NCBI GenBank assembly: GCA_025558095.1
Contig: JAIVFI010000004.1
Span: 1 to 64,000, forward strand
Source: Hyaloraphidium curvatum
Lineage: Eukaryota > Monoblepharomycota > Hyaloraphidiomycetes > Hyaloraphidiales > Hyaloraphidiaceae
Length of the DNA: 64,000 nt
Reading direction: 5' to 3'
In this document: piece by piece, positions 43,270 to 53,219 of the stretch
How positions within the stretch are numbered: the first letter of the stretch is position 1
Layout of the letters: every line of letters begins with the position of its first letter
Made by a program: the position numbers and the translations under genes
Notes under the pieces: generated by a model
What the model was told of the DNA's origin: nothing
What the model saw: only the letters and a program-made list of their open reading frames with translations
The model's database searches: none

Positions 43270-43827
43270 TCATTTGGACTCCCCACCCGGCGCATCGATC
43301 AGCACGAACGCGATCCTCGCCGGCCTCCCCGACCTGTTTGCCCAGGCATGATTCGTGCCCCGCTGCACCAACACGTCCCCCGCCTTCAGCACCGTCTCCC
43401 CCTCGTCCATGATGGCCACCAGCTCCCCTTCCAGCATGATGGCGTAGTCCACCGTGCGCGTGCGGTGCATCCCCGGGTGCTCCCCCGGCTTGGGCGCGTG
43501 GTCCGCGTCGCGGAACATGGTCCCGAAGGTCGCGTGCAGCGCCCTTTCGCGCTCGGCGGGGTCCTCCGGCTCGGGCGGGAAGTCGATCACCCTCAGCACC
43601 GTCCCGCCGGGGGGCGGCGCGATCCCCCTGTGCTCGGCGACGGTGTCCTCCGCGTCCGGGCAGCCGCCGGGGAGCGTGCGCCAGATGTTGGTCACCCTGT
43701 AGCCCGGACGCTCGGGGACCGTGCGGACGGCGGGGGAGGCGCCGTCGGAGAGGAAGAAGGAGCGGCCGGAGGGGTCGTCGGCGGTGACGACGCGGCGGAT
43801 CGGGGGAGGGAGGGAGGGGGCGGACAT
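43270..43827 (-). CDS. cupin-domain protein
   Basis: A single exon gives 185 residues, starting MSAPSLPPPIRRVVTADDPS. The C-terminal half is a small cupin barrel: HRTRTVDYAIMLEGELVAIM, then GETVLKAGDVLVQRGTNHAW, then PARIAFVLID. The conserved His and Glu positions suggest metal binding. The N-terminal half is typical of fungal single-cupin proteins found near secondary metabolism or catabolic genes, usually of unknown substrate. It is head-to-head with the beta-lactamase-family hydrolase (258 bases between starts), so the two may share a promoter region. Confidence 0.85.
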   Translation of the reverse strand: MSAPSLPPPIRRVVTADDPSGRSFFLSDGASPAVRTVPERPGYRVTNIWRTLPGGCPDAEDTVAEHRGIAPPPGGTVLRVIDFPPEPEDPAERERALHATFGTMFRDADHAPKPGEHPGMHRTRTVDYAIMLEGELVAIMDEGETVLKAGDVLVQRGTNHAWANRSGRPARIAFVLIDAPGGESK

Positions 43828-44085
43828 CGCGGTGAGGGGGGGAGAGGCACGCCTCGGAGTGAATGGAGGGTGCTAAGAGGGAGTCGAAGACGGTGTGAGA
43901 CGCGGATCCGGCCGCAAGTCCGGGGTCGAAGCTGCGGGAGACGCCGCGCGTCGGCCCGCGCGAATTGGCGCCGCCGCCGCCTAAACTCATTCTGTCCCCA
44001 CCGCCGCACGCCTCTCCCGCCGGTTCTCCCTTCGGAACTGCGCTCTCCTATTGCCGCTGCACCGCACCGCCCGGCCTGCGCGACG

Positions 44086-45653
44086 ATGGGCTCCGCCGAC
44101 ACCTCCGACTGGCCCATCGGCGGCTTCGTCAAGCCCGGCTTCGAGCCCGTGCGGGATGCGTTCGCGGCCAACTTCGAGGCCGGCAAGGAGCTCGGCGCGG
44201 GCTACGTGGCCTACTACAAGGGCGAGCGCGTGGTCGACCTGTTCGGCGGGTGGCAGGACGAGGCCAAGAGCGTGCCGTTCACGGACAGGAGCCTGACGAC
44301 GGTGTGGTCCAGCGGGAAGGCGGTGGTGCGTTGCTTGCCGTGTTCCTGTGTTCCTGCGCGGCACCATCATGCTCATGAGCAGCGGGTGGCGGCCAACAGC
44401 TCGGGGTCACCGTCGCCCACCTCGTCAGCAAGGGGCTGCTGAAGTACGACGACCCCGTGGCCAAATACTGGTGGGCCCTTCGCCGTGCCGACCTCCGCAA
44501 GACCATCTGACATCGTCGCCCGCCAAGGCCCGAGTTCGCCGCCGGGGGCAAGGAGCACGTGCTGGTCAAGGACCTGTGCCAGCACACGGCCGGCGTGGCG
44601 TGGCTGGACCCCGACCACCTCCCCTCGGTCAAGGACACGCAGGACCTGGACGCGGTGGCCGAGAAGATCGCGGGGCAGCCGCACAACTTCGGCGGCGAGT
44701 ACCACAAGATCTACCACGCGGTGACCCAGGGGTGCGCGCCATCACCCGGCCCGGCCCGATCGCGGAAGCTGATCCCCCGCCCCGCGCCAGATGGTACCTC
44801 AACGAGCTCGTCCGCCGCACCCTCGGCAAATCCCACGGCGCCTTCATGCGCGAGGACGTCAACCCGTCCCTGGGCACCGACGTGTACTGCGGCTTCCCCG
44901 CCGACGACCCGGCCATGGAGCGGCGGTACGCGCCCGTGGTGATGGCCAAGGCGCTGCTCGAGTCGTTCGCTGCCAACCCCGCCGTCGAGGGCAGCCCCAG
45001 GTGGAAGGTCAACATGACGATGCCAAAGGGGTACACGTCGGGGAACGATCCGGAGCTGAGGAAGGGGGAGAGCCCCGCGGCGTTCACGGTGTCCAACGCG
45101 GCGTCGGTGGGTCGCCCCTCCCGACGGCGGAAGGATATCCGCGGCTGACGTGCCCCCCGCCGTCCGGCGCAGCTCGCGAGGCTCGCCGCGCTCTGTTCCA
45201 TGGGCGGCACCCTCGACGGCGTCGAGCTCATCTCCCGCGAGGTCCTCGCGCACAGCGCGTCGCTGGATCCCAAGGCCGACGGCGTGGTGGACATGAACCT
45301 CGAGTACGCCACGCGCACGTGCGCGGGGGGCACGTCGTGGGTGCAGAGCAAGGCGGGGCAGAGGGTGCCGGCCGAGTTCCCGCCCGAGGAGGCAAAGGGG
45401 GAGGGGTGGACCTGGCGCGGGTGGTGGGTCTTCCGGTTGGGGAGGGAGGGCGACGGGCTGACCGCGATCCCGCCGGGAAAGGTTCGGGTTCGGGGGGTCG
45501 CACATGCAGTTCGAGCCCGACCGCCAATGCGCCTCGGCCTACGTGATGAACCTCATGCAGCCCATGCGCGGGGCCGACATGCGCGCGGCGAAGCTGTCGC
45601 TGGCGTTCGTCGAGTGCGTCGATGCGCTGGAGGGCAAGGGCGGCAGGGCGTAG
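44086..45653 (+). CDS. beta-lactamase-family (EstB-like) serine hydrolase
   Basis: Six exons (44086-44325, 44400-44470, 44528-44731, 44791-45106, 45173-45423, 45482-45653) give 417 residues. The SxxK motif is VWSSGKAV at the end of exon 1. Then come SKGLLKYDDPVAKYWPEFAA, DLCQHTAGVAWLD, GWYLNELVRRTLGKSHG and, near the C-terminus, WFGFGGSHMQFEPD. The order matches class C beta-lactamase-fold esterases (EstB, LovD-like). No signal peptide is seen, so it is probably cytosolic; it hydrolyses esters or transfers acyl groups, not necessarily beta-lactams. Two introns end in AAG, including the last one, without which the GGSHM motif is out of frame. A 25-codon relic of its last exon lies at 41600-41675. 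Confidence 0.9.
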
Positions 45654-45803
45654 GGGGTGCCAAGAAGGGAGAGGGACGGGAAGCGGCTGTGGAGAATACA
45701 GCACATCTTCTGCGACATAGAGTACTCTACATCCGTGGGGAAGGAAAACCAAGCACTGTGGCAGCCAGACCAGGCAATAGCAATGTCTCCGTCCCCCTCC
45801 TTC

Positions 45804-46986
45804 TCAACGTCCCGGGTCCACGGCCAGCACCCGCGTCACCGTCGTCGTCCTCACCACCGTCTCGGTCTCGCGCACCGTTTCGCGGACCGTCTCCGTCTCG
45901 CGCACGGTCTCCCGGACCGTGGCCGTGCTCGTCCGCACGACCGTCGCCGCCCGCCCCCCGTCCACCCTCGCACACGCCACCGTGCACATGGCCGGCCTCG
46001 CCGCCGTCGTCGTCCGCTTCCTCCTCGCGGCCGCGAGCACCCCCGGCGCGTGCACCGACATCAGCGCGTCCATCCAGGGGATCAGCGACGAGGTCCGCGC
46101 GTACACGGCCAGGTACACCCGCGGGTCCGCGCAGCCCGCCGTGCCGAAGCTCACGAGGCCCACGTGCACCCATTCCCCGGCCCGCTGCACCATCAAGGGG
46201 CCGCCGGAATCGCCCTGGCACGAGTCCCTGCCGGGGCTCCCCGCGCAGATCATGCTCGGGTAGGCGCCGTCGGGCCCGACCTGGGCGCGGCACGCGGCGG
46301 GGGCGGCGGTGGATATGTCGACCTGCTGCAGGTTGGCCGGCGAGGGCCCGGAGTAGCTGAGGGCGCCCCAGCCGATGGTGCGGGCGGCGGTGCCACCGGC
46401 CGGGAACGCCGGGGTGCGGTTGAGGGCGATCCAGCGGGGGGTGTTGGACCCGTGGTTGGTCGGGGCGGAGAGGAGGAACACGGCGGCGTCGTGCTCGTTG
46501 GTGTCCGCGTTGTACAGCGGGTGCACGAAGATCTGGAGCACCGCGTAGTCGATGCCGCCCTCCGCGGCCGTCGAGAGGCGCGAGTTGAGGCGGTAGGTCG
46601 AGGCGGTCCAGTTTGCGGCCAGGGTGCCGGCGCCGCAGTGGGCGGCGGTCAGCAGCATGTTGGGTGCGACCAGCGAGCCGCCGCAGAACCAGCCGGTGGC
46701 GCGGTTGTAGATCATGGCCATGAAGGGGTAGACGGCGGCGCCGGGGACCGAGGAGCCGCCGACCTAAACGGGAGGGGGAGCAACCGGTCAGCGGGCGAGG
46801 CGGACGGGGCCCGGCCGGTCAACCTACAATGTTGGGCGACAGGCCGCCGACGGCCACCGGCGCCGCGCCGCCGACGAAGAACCCCGGCGGCGCCGTCGGC
46901 GGCACAACACGGGCGGCGGCGGGACCGGCGAACGCGAGCGCGGCGAGCAGCGCAGCCGCAGCCGCGGCCAGACGTCGGGCCGGCAT
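45804..46986 (-). CDS. secreted trypsin-like serine protease with Thr/Glu/Arg repeat tail
   Basis: Two exons (46828-46986 and 45804-46763) give 372 residues. The leader MPARRLAAAAAALLAALAFA is followed by a propeptide. The single intron (46764-46827, GTAGGT..TAG) splits the activation site NI/VGGSSVPGAAVYPF. Triad: TAAHC, HDAAVF and GRDSCQGDSGGPL, with the Asp that gives trypsin specificity. The C-terminal extension of about 75 residues is Thr-rich (VVRTSTATVRETVRETETV, then repeated RETVRETETV) from an imperfect tandem repeat near 45840-45940. It is convergent with the EstB-like gene, 150 bases apart. Confidence 0.92.
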
Positions 46987-47639
46987 TCGGGGCCGGCGGG
47001 AACGAGATCACGGCGGGCGTGCGGTCACCGCGGCATGGGCGGGCGGGGGCGGCGCAAAGGGTCCCGGCAAGCATATTTCGTCGGCGGGAGCGGGCACTGG
47101 ACCCGATGGCCGGCCTGCCGGCCGGACCGGCCGCCCACGATCCAGCGGGTATCCGGCGTCCTGGTCCAAGCGGCGGCGATCCTGAGTGAGCTCCGGATGG
47201 TATCCAACGGAATCCGTGTATTTTCGGCGGCTTCCGGCTTCCCCGGCACTTCCTTCTGCCGCGGACCCTAGGCGGGGCGGTGCAACGCCGAAACCGCGTC
47301 AAGGCGCAAACTCGATGCGTCGACTCGATTCGCTCAATTCTGGAGCTCGATCCGAATATCGGCGCCTGGATGCGGACGGCGACGACGGCGTGATTCACGA
47401 TCAGGGGCATCGCGGGCGGTGCTGCCGCGGCTTTCGGACCGCGCACCACAATCCGGCCTTGGATCCGGGTATCTGGCGACAGGACCAACGTCATCGCTAC
47501 GAGGGAAGGTCCGAGGCAGTGCCGGCCAGGATCCGCTCCGCAATCCGATCACCGGGCTCCTGCTGTGCGCTTCTGGGCCACCCGATACTTGCCGCAACGA
47601 TCCACGCACAACCCAACGAGTCCGCGCCCACGAGCAAAC
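46987..47639. other. intergenic region, no gene seen
   Basis: About 650 bases between the divergent starts of the protease and the WW-domain gene. No supported coding frame was found; it presumably holds both promoters. Confidence 0.5.
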
Positions 47640-49044
47640 ATGAGCGCATCGCAGTTCGGCACGCCCCCGCCGGTGCCGACATCGTACCTCAGCCCCGCGG
47701 ACGAGCGGCCCCCGACGCGGCCGCGCTCCCCCTCCGGCCCGCGGCCGCTGCCCGGCTCCCCCGCGTCCCCCTCTTCCGCGTTCGGCGCGCCGCCGCCGGT
47801 GCCCGACTACGGAGCCCCCGACTACGGCGCGTCCTCCCAACCGGCTGAGAGCGCCCCGGGACAGGGCGGCGCCTCTTTCGGCGCCCCGCCCGCTGTTCCG
47901 GACTATTCCTCCCCCGCGGGGGACACTCCGGTCGCCCCCTCCCCGCCGGCCTCGCGCTCCCCCTCCGGCACACTCCCCCAACCCCCCTCCGTCCCCTCGT
48001 ACGCACCCGCCCCGATGCCCACATACGGCTCCTCCCCGCGCCCCGCCGCCGTCGTCGTCGCAGCCACCGCCGCTGACGGCGGCCCGCCCCTCCCCGAGGG
48101 CTGGATCATGGTGCTCGACAAATCATCGGGCAGGTGGTACTTTGTCGACAACCGGACCTCCCCGCCGACGAGTGGGTCCCCGTTTTCCTCCCCCCTCTTT
48201 GATCCGGGAAGCTGATCCCTGCCCGGCAACAGCGACCTGGACCGACCCCCGCACCGGCACCTTTGCCGCTCCGTACTCCTCCGCCTCCGTCGTCGAATCC
48301 GCGGCCGTGGGCGCCGCGGTCGGCGCCGCCGCCGGCCTCACGGCGGCCCGCGCGGCCGGCAACGCTGAGCGGGCGATGAACGCCCCCGCCGCCGCCATCT
48401 ACCACGGCGTGGACAGCATGGAGCGGGTCGCCAACGCGCCGGTGAGGGCGGTGGACAATGCGGTGGCACGGTGGGTGCTTGCGCGCGCCCGGGGTCGGGA
48501 AGTAAGGGGGCTGATCGTCCGGTTGGCGGCAGGGCCGAGTACATGGCCGACGCGCCGCAGAGGATGGTGGACAATACGATCCACCGCGCCGAGTACATCG
48601 CCAACACGCCGCAGCGGATGGTGGACAACACCATCAACCGCGCCGAGTACATCGCCAACACCCCGCAGCGGATGGTGGACAACACCGTCAACAAGGTGGA
48701 ATACATGGCCAACGCGCCGCAGCGGATGGTGGACAACACGATGAACCGCGTGGAGCACATCGCCAACACGCCCCAGAGGATGGTGGACAACACGATGAAC
48801 AAGGTCGAGTACGCCTTGGACGCCCCCGAGCGGATGATGGACCGCGCCGTGAGTCTCCCTCTGCATTTTCCTTCTCCGCACCACGCTGATCCATTTTTGT
48901 GCCGAACTACAGGTTTACACCGCGCAGGCGCCCCAGAGGGCGTTCGACAACACGGTGAACGCGATGCAGCACGCCGCGGACGCGCCAAACAGGGTGCTTG
49001 GCAACGTCAAGAGCATGTTTTCCAAGTTTGGGATCAACTTCTGA
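47640..49044 (+). CDS. WW-domain protein with 21-residue tandem helical repeats
   Basis: Four exons (47640-48171, 48233-48470, 48533-48848, 48913-49044) encode 405 residues. Residues 1-145 are Pro/Ser-rich with repeated FGAPPPVPDYGAP-like units. A WW domain follows: PLPEGWIMVLDKSSGRWYFV, then DNRTSPPT/TTWTDPRTG across intron 1, with both signature Trp. Next is a Gly/Ala segment (AVGAAVGAAAGLTAARAAG). The C-terminal half is a run of about eight near-identical 21-residue repeats, for example AEYIANTPQRMVDNTINR. The protein ends GNVKSMFSKFGINF. The WW domain should bind PPxY-type ligands. The repeats look amphipathic and could bind membranes or self-associate; I know no family with this architecture. 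Confidence 0.85.
48533..48848 (+). repeat. 63-base tandem repeats inside the WW-domain gene
   Basis: Five complete 63-base units in exon 3 encode the pattern (A/V)E(Y/H)xANxPQRMVDNTxN(R/K). A degenerate unit precedes them in exon 2 (MERVANAPVRAVDNAVAR) and two follow, EYALDAPERMMDRA in exon 3 and QAPQRAFDNTVNAMQHA in exon 4. The central core GCAGCGGATGGTGGACAA recurs almost unchanged, indicating recent expansion. Confidence 0.9.
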
Positions 49045-49127
49045 GCCGTGCGGCGGCACGTGGCGTCGTGGCTTCCCGGTGTGTAACGTAGCCCTGGTTA
49101 ACTTAATGCAGTTCCTGGACGATGCAG

Positions 49128-50117
49128 CTACAGCCTGCCCGCCAGCCAGAACGCCACCGCCGCCGCAGCAGCAGCTTCCATCGCGCCCCCACTTGTCCTC
49201 GCCGCCGACCCCGGCTTCGACGTTGTCGTCACCAGCTGCACGTCCACCCTCTCGCACCCTGCCGCCCGATCAGTCCCTTCCCCATCACCCGCACGCGGAA
49301 CCCACCTCCCCGCATCGACGTACCCCCCTGCACCTCGCTGCACCCCTGCCCGACCACCGTCTCCCCCGCCCCCGCCAGCGGCACCGTGCACCCCGCGTCC
49401 TCGAACGCCCCGATCGTCGCCGCCGTGCCGTTGCACGTCGCGAGGGAGTACCGCGGCCCGAGGGGGGTCGGGAGCGCCTGGCACCGCCCGGCGAGCATGG
49501 AGGAGAGGCGGTCGAACGAGGAGGGGGGGCAGGAGGGGGCTTGGACTGTCCGCGCGCATGAGGGGGAGGGGAGGGGCGATGGTTCAGTCGGATGGGGATG
49601 GAGATGGGCGCGGGATAACCCACAGACTTCCAGGGTGACGTAGTCGCCCGACGTCCCGGGCGGGTAGTTTCTGGCACCGCGCCGCGTCAGCCCTGCTGGC
49701 TCCACGTCCGGCGCGGACGACCCACATCTTCAGCGAGTCCGAGCACGACGTCGCGTTGCTCGCCCCGACTTCGGGGTACTTCCTGCAGGCGCCGTCGGAG
49801 GTGGCCGCGAGGACGGCGGGGTCGGTGCAGGAGGATGCGGACGGGAGGGGGCGGGAGTTGCCGCCTGTGCGGGCGCGCGTCATCCACGCCGGTGGATCCA
49901 ACGGGCCGGAAACGCACCTAGGACGGTTCCTGTATGGCGATGCGGTATCGCAAGTGAGGATTCGCCGTCAGCGACAGCTGAGGGAGGGAGGGAGCCGCGG
50001 AGCACCGGTGCAGTTGTCGGACGCGAACACGACGGTGGAGAGGAAGACGGCCGCGGACGCCGGCGGGGCGAGGAGGGCGGCGTAGAGGCAGGCGGAGAGG
50101 AGGGCAGGTAGCCTCAT
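49128..50117 (-). CDS. secreted Cys-rich, probably GPI-anchored protein
   Basis: Five exons (50006-50117, 49726-49864, 49624-49670, 49306-49545, 49128-49258) give 222 residues with exact frame. The signal is MRLPALLSACLYAALLAPPA. The body has regularly spaced Cys (SDNCTGG, ASSCTDPAVL, GACRKYPEV, ATSCSDSLK, PSCPPSS, GRCQALPT, ATCNGTAATIG, AGCTVPLAG, QGCSEVQ, GGCERVDV). The C-terminus GAMEAAAAAAVAFWLAGRL after a Ser/Thr-rich stretch resembles a GPI signal. Intron 1 is 141 bases, longer than most here. The splice before exon 4 is the least certain. No domain is recognised. Confidence 0.7.
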
Positions 50118-50399
50118 TCTCGCTGTATTCGGCGGAAGCGTTTGGAGTGATTCAGAGCGTTGGGGTGGCAAAGCGAGCAGGCTGTGCGTCAGTGACGCGT
50201 GCCCTCGATCTGCAAAGGAACTTGAGGGCGACTACGATTGCCGAATACCGTCGCACGTCTATTGCAGGCCTCCGGTTCTAAGTGTCCAAGTCAAGTTAGC
50301 GGGCCCTTTGTGCTCTCTGCGATCATCGCGTCCGAGCACCATGGCGAATCGCTGGCGCCTCCGGCTCTCAATCCCGCTTGCACCCCGCGGCCGCGGACT

Positions 50400-50490
50400 C
50401 CGCCGGAGCGCAGACCTTCTTGTGCCTTGGACGGTGGCACTCCTTCGAGCAGAGGAAGGCAAGCCTGCAGCGCGACCCCTTTGCCTCGCG
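50400..50490 (-). pseudogene. MYND zinc-finger remnant
   Basis: The minus strand reads SRCRLAFLCSKECHRPRHKK followed by VC, the second half of a MYND finger. The preceding Cys pair is missing in this frame, although CRQCWSAYE at about 50650 in a different frame could be the missing half. No intact gene can be assembled. It sits directly downstream of, and partly in place of, the expected C-terminus of the serine hydrolase at 50513-51597. Confidence 0.45.
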
Positions 50491-50512
50491 CAGCTTGAAG
50501 GAACGACCGCTC

Positions 50513-51597
50513 CTACCCCTTACCACTACCACTACCAGCGCCGTCGCCAAGTACTGCACCCGCGATACGGAGCTCGCCAACGCCCTCGGCGAGGAGGACG
50601 AGAAGCCCGGGGCCCTTCTGCTCCTCCCTCACTCGTACGCTGACCAGCACTGCCGGCACATGATTTCGAACATCGCCGGAAGCGTGGGCAGCGAGGAAGC
50701 GCGCGACGTCCGCGGCTGTTGCGTAGTGGTCGCCCGACGCGGTGGCGGAGATGGCGTAGGGCTCCATGTACTGCGCGTTCTTTGGATAGCAGACGTCGGC
50801 GAAGGCGGGAGCGAGGTCGTTCGTAAAGTAGACGCCCCGCGCCAACTCGAGCTTGGACGAAATGTGGTCGCGGTAGAAGTCCTGGATGCGCTGGCCGGAG
50901 ACCTTTTCGACGACTGCACCGGCGATAGTTGTTGCCAGGTTCGAGTAGGTTATGCGGGCGCCCGCAGGGTCGAGCGGAGCCGTCCAGAGGCGCCTGGCCG
51001 CCTGTGCCAGCGTCTCGTCCGGGTTCCTGTTGCGGAAGTAGACACCCATCTGCCGCTCGTCCAGCCCCGTCGTGTGGCGCAGGCAGTCCAAGACCTGTAA
51101 TGGATAAGCCAATCACGATGTCCGTGAGCGGGGCCCCGATGCAGCGGCGAGAACCTTACCTTGAGGCTATCGGACCCCTTCAGCCCCTGCAGCTCGGGCA
51201 CCAGGGACACGACGTCATCCTGCAAGCTCAAGTTGCCGCGTTCGTACAGTTGCATCACGGCGGTTGCGGTAAATAGCTTCCCGACGCTGCCGATGCGGAA
51301 GAGGGAGCGCTCCGGATCGGGCTGACCGTTCTCGCGGCCGTCGACCGTGTAGCACGTGCCGACCGTGCGGGGCGACACCACGCGGGCGCGGGTGGTCTGA
51401 TCGACGTAGTGGTGGACAAAGGCAAAGGCGGAGAACTTGCCGTTGGCAGCGTAGGGGGCGATAAATGAGTCAAGCCAAGGAATGACTTCGGCCGGGTCGG
51501 CATGGGCCCTGGTGGCGCTGGGAAAGTGCCCCGAAACGGGCAGCGCCGCCAGGGAGGCGAGCACGAAAGTGCCGATGGCAAAAAGACGGCCGAACAT
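50513..51597 (-). CDS. secreted beta-lactamase-family serine hydrolase, probably C-terminally truncated
   Basis: Two exons (51160-51597 and 50513-51094) give about 339 residues. The signal peptide is MFGRLFAIGTFVLASLAALP (51597). The SxxK motif is FRIGSVGKLFTATAV, the YxN motif is ITYSNLATTIAG, and DCLRHTTGLDERQMG is typical of this fold. After ATAADVARFLAAHASG the sequence becomes unlike the family (EEQKGPGLLVLLAEGVGE, then GSGSGKG). The last beta-strand motif (His-x-Gly or Lys-Thr-Gly type) is absent. A MYND fragment begins just downstream, so the 3' end may have been replaced by another gene's sequence. Related to the gene at 44086 only by fold. Confidence 0.7.
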
Positions 51598-51819
51598 CGC
51601 TGGTGGATGGTGCCGTTTGACGTGCTTGACTTGCGTCGTCACGGCCAGCTATTTCACCGCACCTCGAAAGGGCTCGACAAGAAAGATCGAGGTTGCAACG
51701 CCAAGCCCCTCTTACCTTTCCCGCTCCGCAGCACGCAATCTACATTGATAAACTACCGCCGGACGAGCAAATATCGCTGTCCTCCCATACTCCTTGCGCA
51801 GTCGCTCAACCCCCTCCGT

Positions 51820-52950
51820 TCAATCGCCGCCCCTTCTCGGGGCCCAAATCTCCCCGTACCCCCACCTAATCTCCAAACCCGCCCTGGCCTCGCCCGCCGC
51901 CTTCGCCAGGCCCGACTTACGCCTCGCGTCGTACTCGGTCCCGACCGCGTCCGCCAGCGACCCCTGCAGATCCAGCATCTCGAGCCGCTCCCCCAGCGTG
52001 GGATCCGACAAAATACTCCGAAACAGCCCGGCGCCGTCCTCCCCGCCGCGATGGACGAGCCGCTTCAGAGAGGGTAGGCCGCGCAGGAGCGCGGCGAGGT
52101 CGGGATCGAAAACATTGTCACAGCCCGAGAGGTCGAGCGAAAGCAGGCCGGGGAAGTGCGAAGGGATCCACGGGTCGTCGGGGACAAAGGTGCGTGCTCT
52201 GTAGACCGGGGACGAGAGGCGGAGGGAGGTGAGGGGGACGGGCTGAGGCGGGGGAGGGAGGTGCCGCGGGAGGTTGAGGAGCGCGAGGTCGACGAGGGTC
52301 GGAGAGCGGTAGACGGATTCCATGAGCTTCGGCAGGAGGGCCGCAGAGTTGCTCGAGGGGGGAGAGCGCGACGAGTGGGCGCACAGGATGCGGAAGGAGC
52401 ACAGGTTCGGGAGGGGGATCTCGTGGTCGGCGGCGAGGGCCGGCCACAGAGAAAAGGGCGCCAGGTCCACCTTGGCGAGCGAAGGTGTGAGGTCGATGGA
52501 GAGAAGGGTGGTGCGGTGCCGAAGGAAGAGCACTGCAAAGGTCGAGGGGGACGGGACGGTCCGTCCGAGGTGGGATCCAAAGATGAGGTGTTCCACGCCG
52601 TGAATCCGGTCCAGGAGGGCGCGGAGCGAAGTGTCCGGCATCGACGGCCCCGGCCAGTCGTCACTGATGGGATCCGACGGCGATTCGACATGGGCCGAGG
52701 GGGATCCGCCAACGCGCCGGAACCACCCCCGGCCGTTGTCGTCCACCACCGCCGCAAAGCGCTTGGAAACCCGCCGAATCCTGAGCAGGTCCGGCTGCCC
52801 GAAAAAGATAAACATGTGGGCTAGAAGCTGGAATCCGTGGCACCGGAGGGGGGCCGAGAAGAGGTCAGAGTTCACGCGTCGGAAGCCAACTCCGAGGCCA
52901 CGCAAGCTCCAATTCACCTCTGACGGGAATAGGACGTCGAGAGCCTCCAT
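51820..52950 (-). CDS. F-box-like/LRR protein
   Basis: A single exon gives 376 residues from MEALDVLFPSEVNWSLRGL (52950). The F-box-like stretch is GFQLLAHMFIFFGQPDLLRI followed by RRVSKRFAAVVDDNG. Leu-rich segments follow (LLSIDLTPSLAKVDLAPF, LVDLALLNLPRHLP, LLSLDLSGCDNVFDPDLAAL, LERLEMLDLQGSLADAV-like), typical of amino-acid-containing LRRs. A longer frame to 53079 would run into the conserved promoter of the divergent Tyr/Thr-rich gene C, so the shorter start is preferred. Probable SCF ubiquitin-ligase receptor. Confidence 0.72.
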   Translation of the reverse strand: MEALDVLFPSEVNWSLRGLGVGFRRVNSDLFSAPLRCHGFQLLAHMFIFFGQPDLLRIRRVSKRFAAVVDDNGRGWFRRVGGSPSAHVESPSDPISDDWPGPSMPDTSLRALLDRIHGVEHLIFGSHLGRTVPSPSTFAVLFLRHRTTLLSIDLTPSLAKVDLAPFSLWPALAADHEIPLPNLCSFRILCAHSSRSPPSSNSAALLPKLMESVYRSPTLVDLALLNLPRHLPPPPQPVPLTSLRLSSPVYRARTFVPDDPWIPSHFPGLLSLDLSGCDNVFDPDLAALLRGLPSLKRLVHRGGEDGAGLFRSILSDPTLGERLEMLDLQGSLADAVGTEYDARRKSGLAKAAGEARAGLEIRWGYGEIWAPRRGGD

Positions 52951-53100
52951 CTTGGCGATGGAGAGCGAACGGCCGGGGGGGATTAGGAGTCGAAACCGCG
53001 ATTTTGATCGGTTGGGCGATCGGGACGTGGGGCGGTGCCTCCCGCACCACGCGCAGCGATGCGCCCTGCCATGCAGCAATGCGTGCAGCAGGCAGCTCGA

Positions 53101-53110
53101 AACTTCTTAA
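53101..53110 (+). promoter_or_regulatory. candidate core promoter element of Tyr/Thr-rich gene C
   Basis: AACTTCTTAA lies 119 bases before the ATG at 53220, at the same position as in copies A and B. Confidence 0.45.
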
Positions 53111-53219
53111 GGCGCGGGCCTCTGCCCTCCCACCCCATCGACATCTGCCCTCGGCCCTCCAGTCGCGCCTCGCCCTCTTCATCCTCGAACCGCCTCCGCA
53201 CCCTCCGCCGTGACCCGAC

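Noticed and set aside
45700-45950. CRISPR-like or regulatory direct repeats
   Set aside because: The repeats near 45840-45940 are in frame and encode the RETVRETETV tail of the protease.
48533-48848. Minisatellite or non-coding tandem array
   Set aside because: The period (63 bases) is a multiple of three, the frame is open throughout, and the flanking exons splice in phase, so it is a coding repeat.
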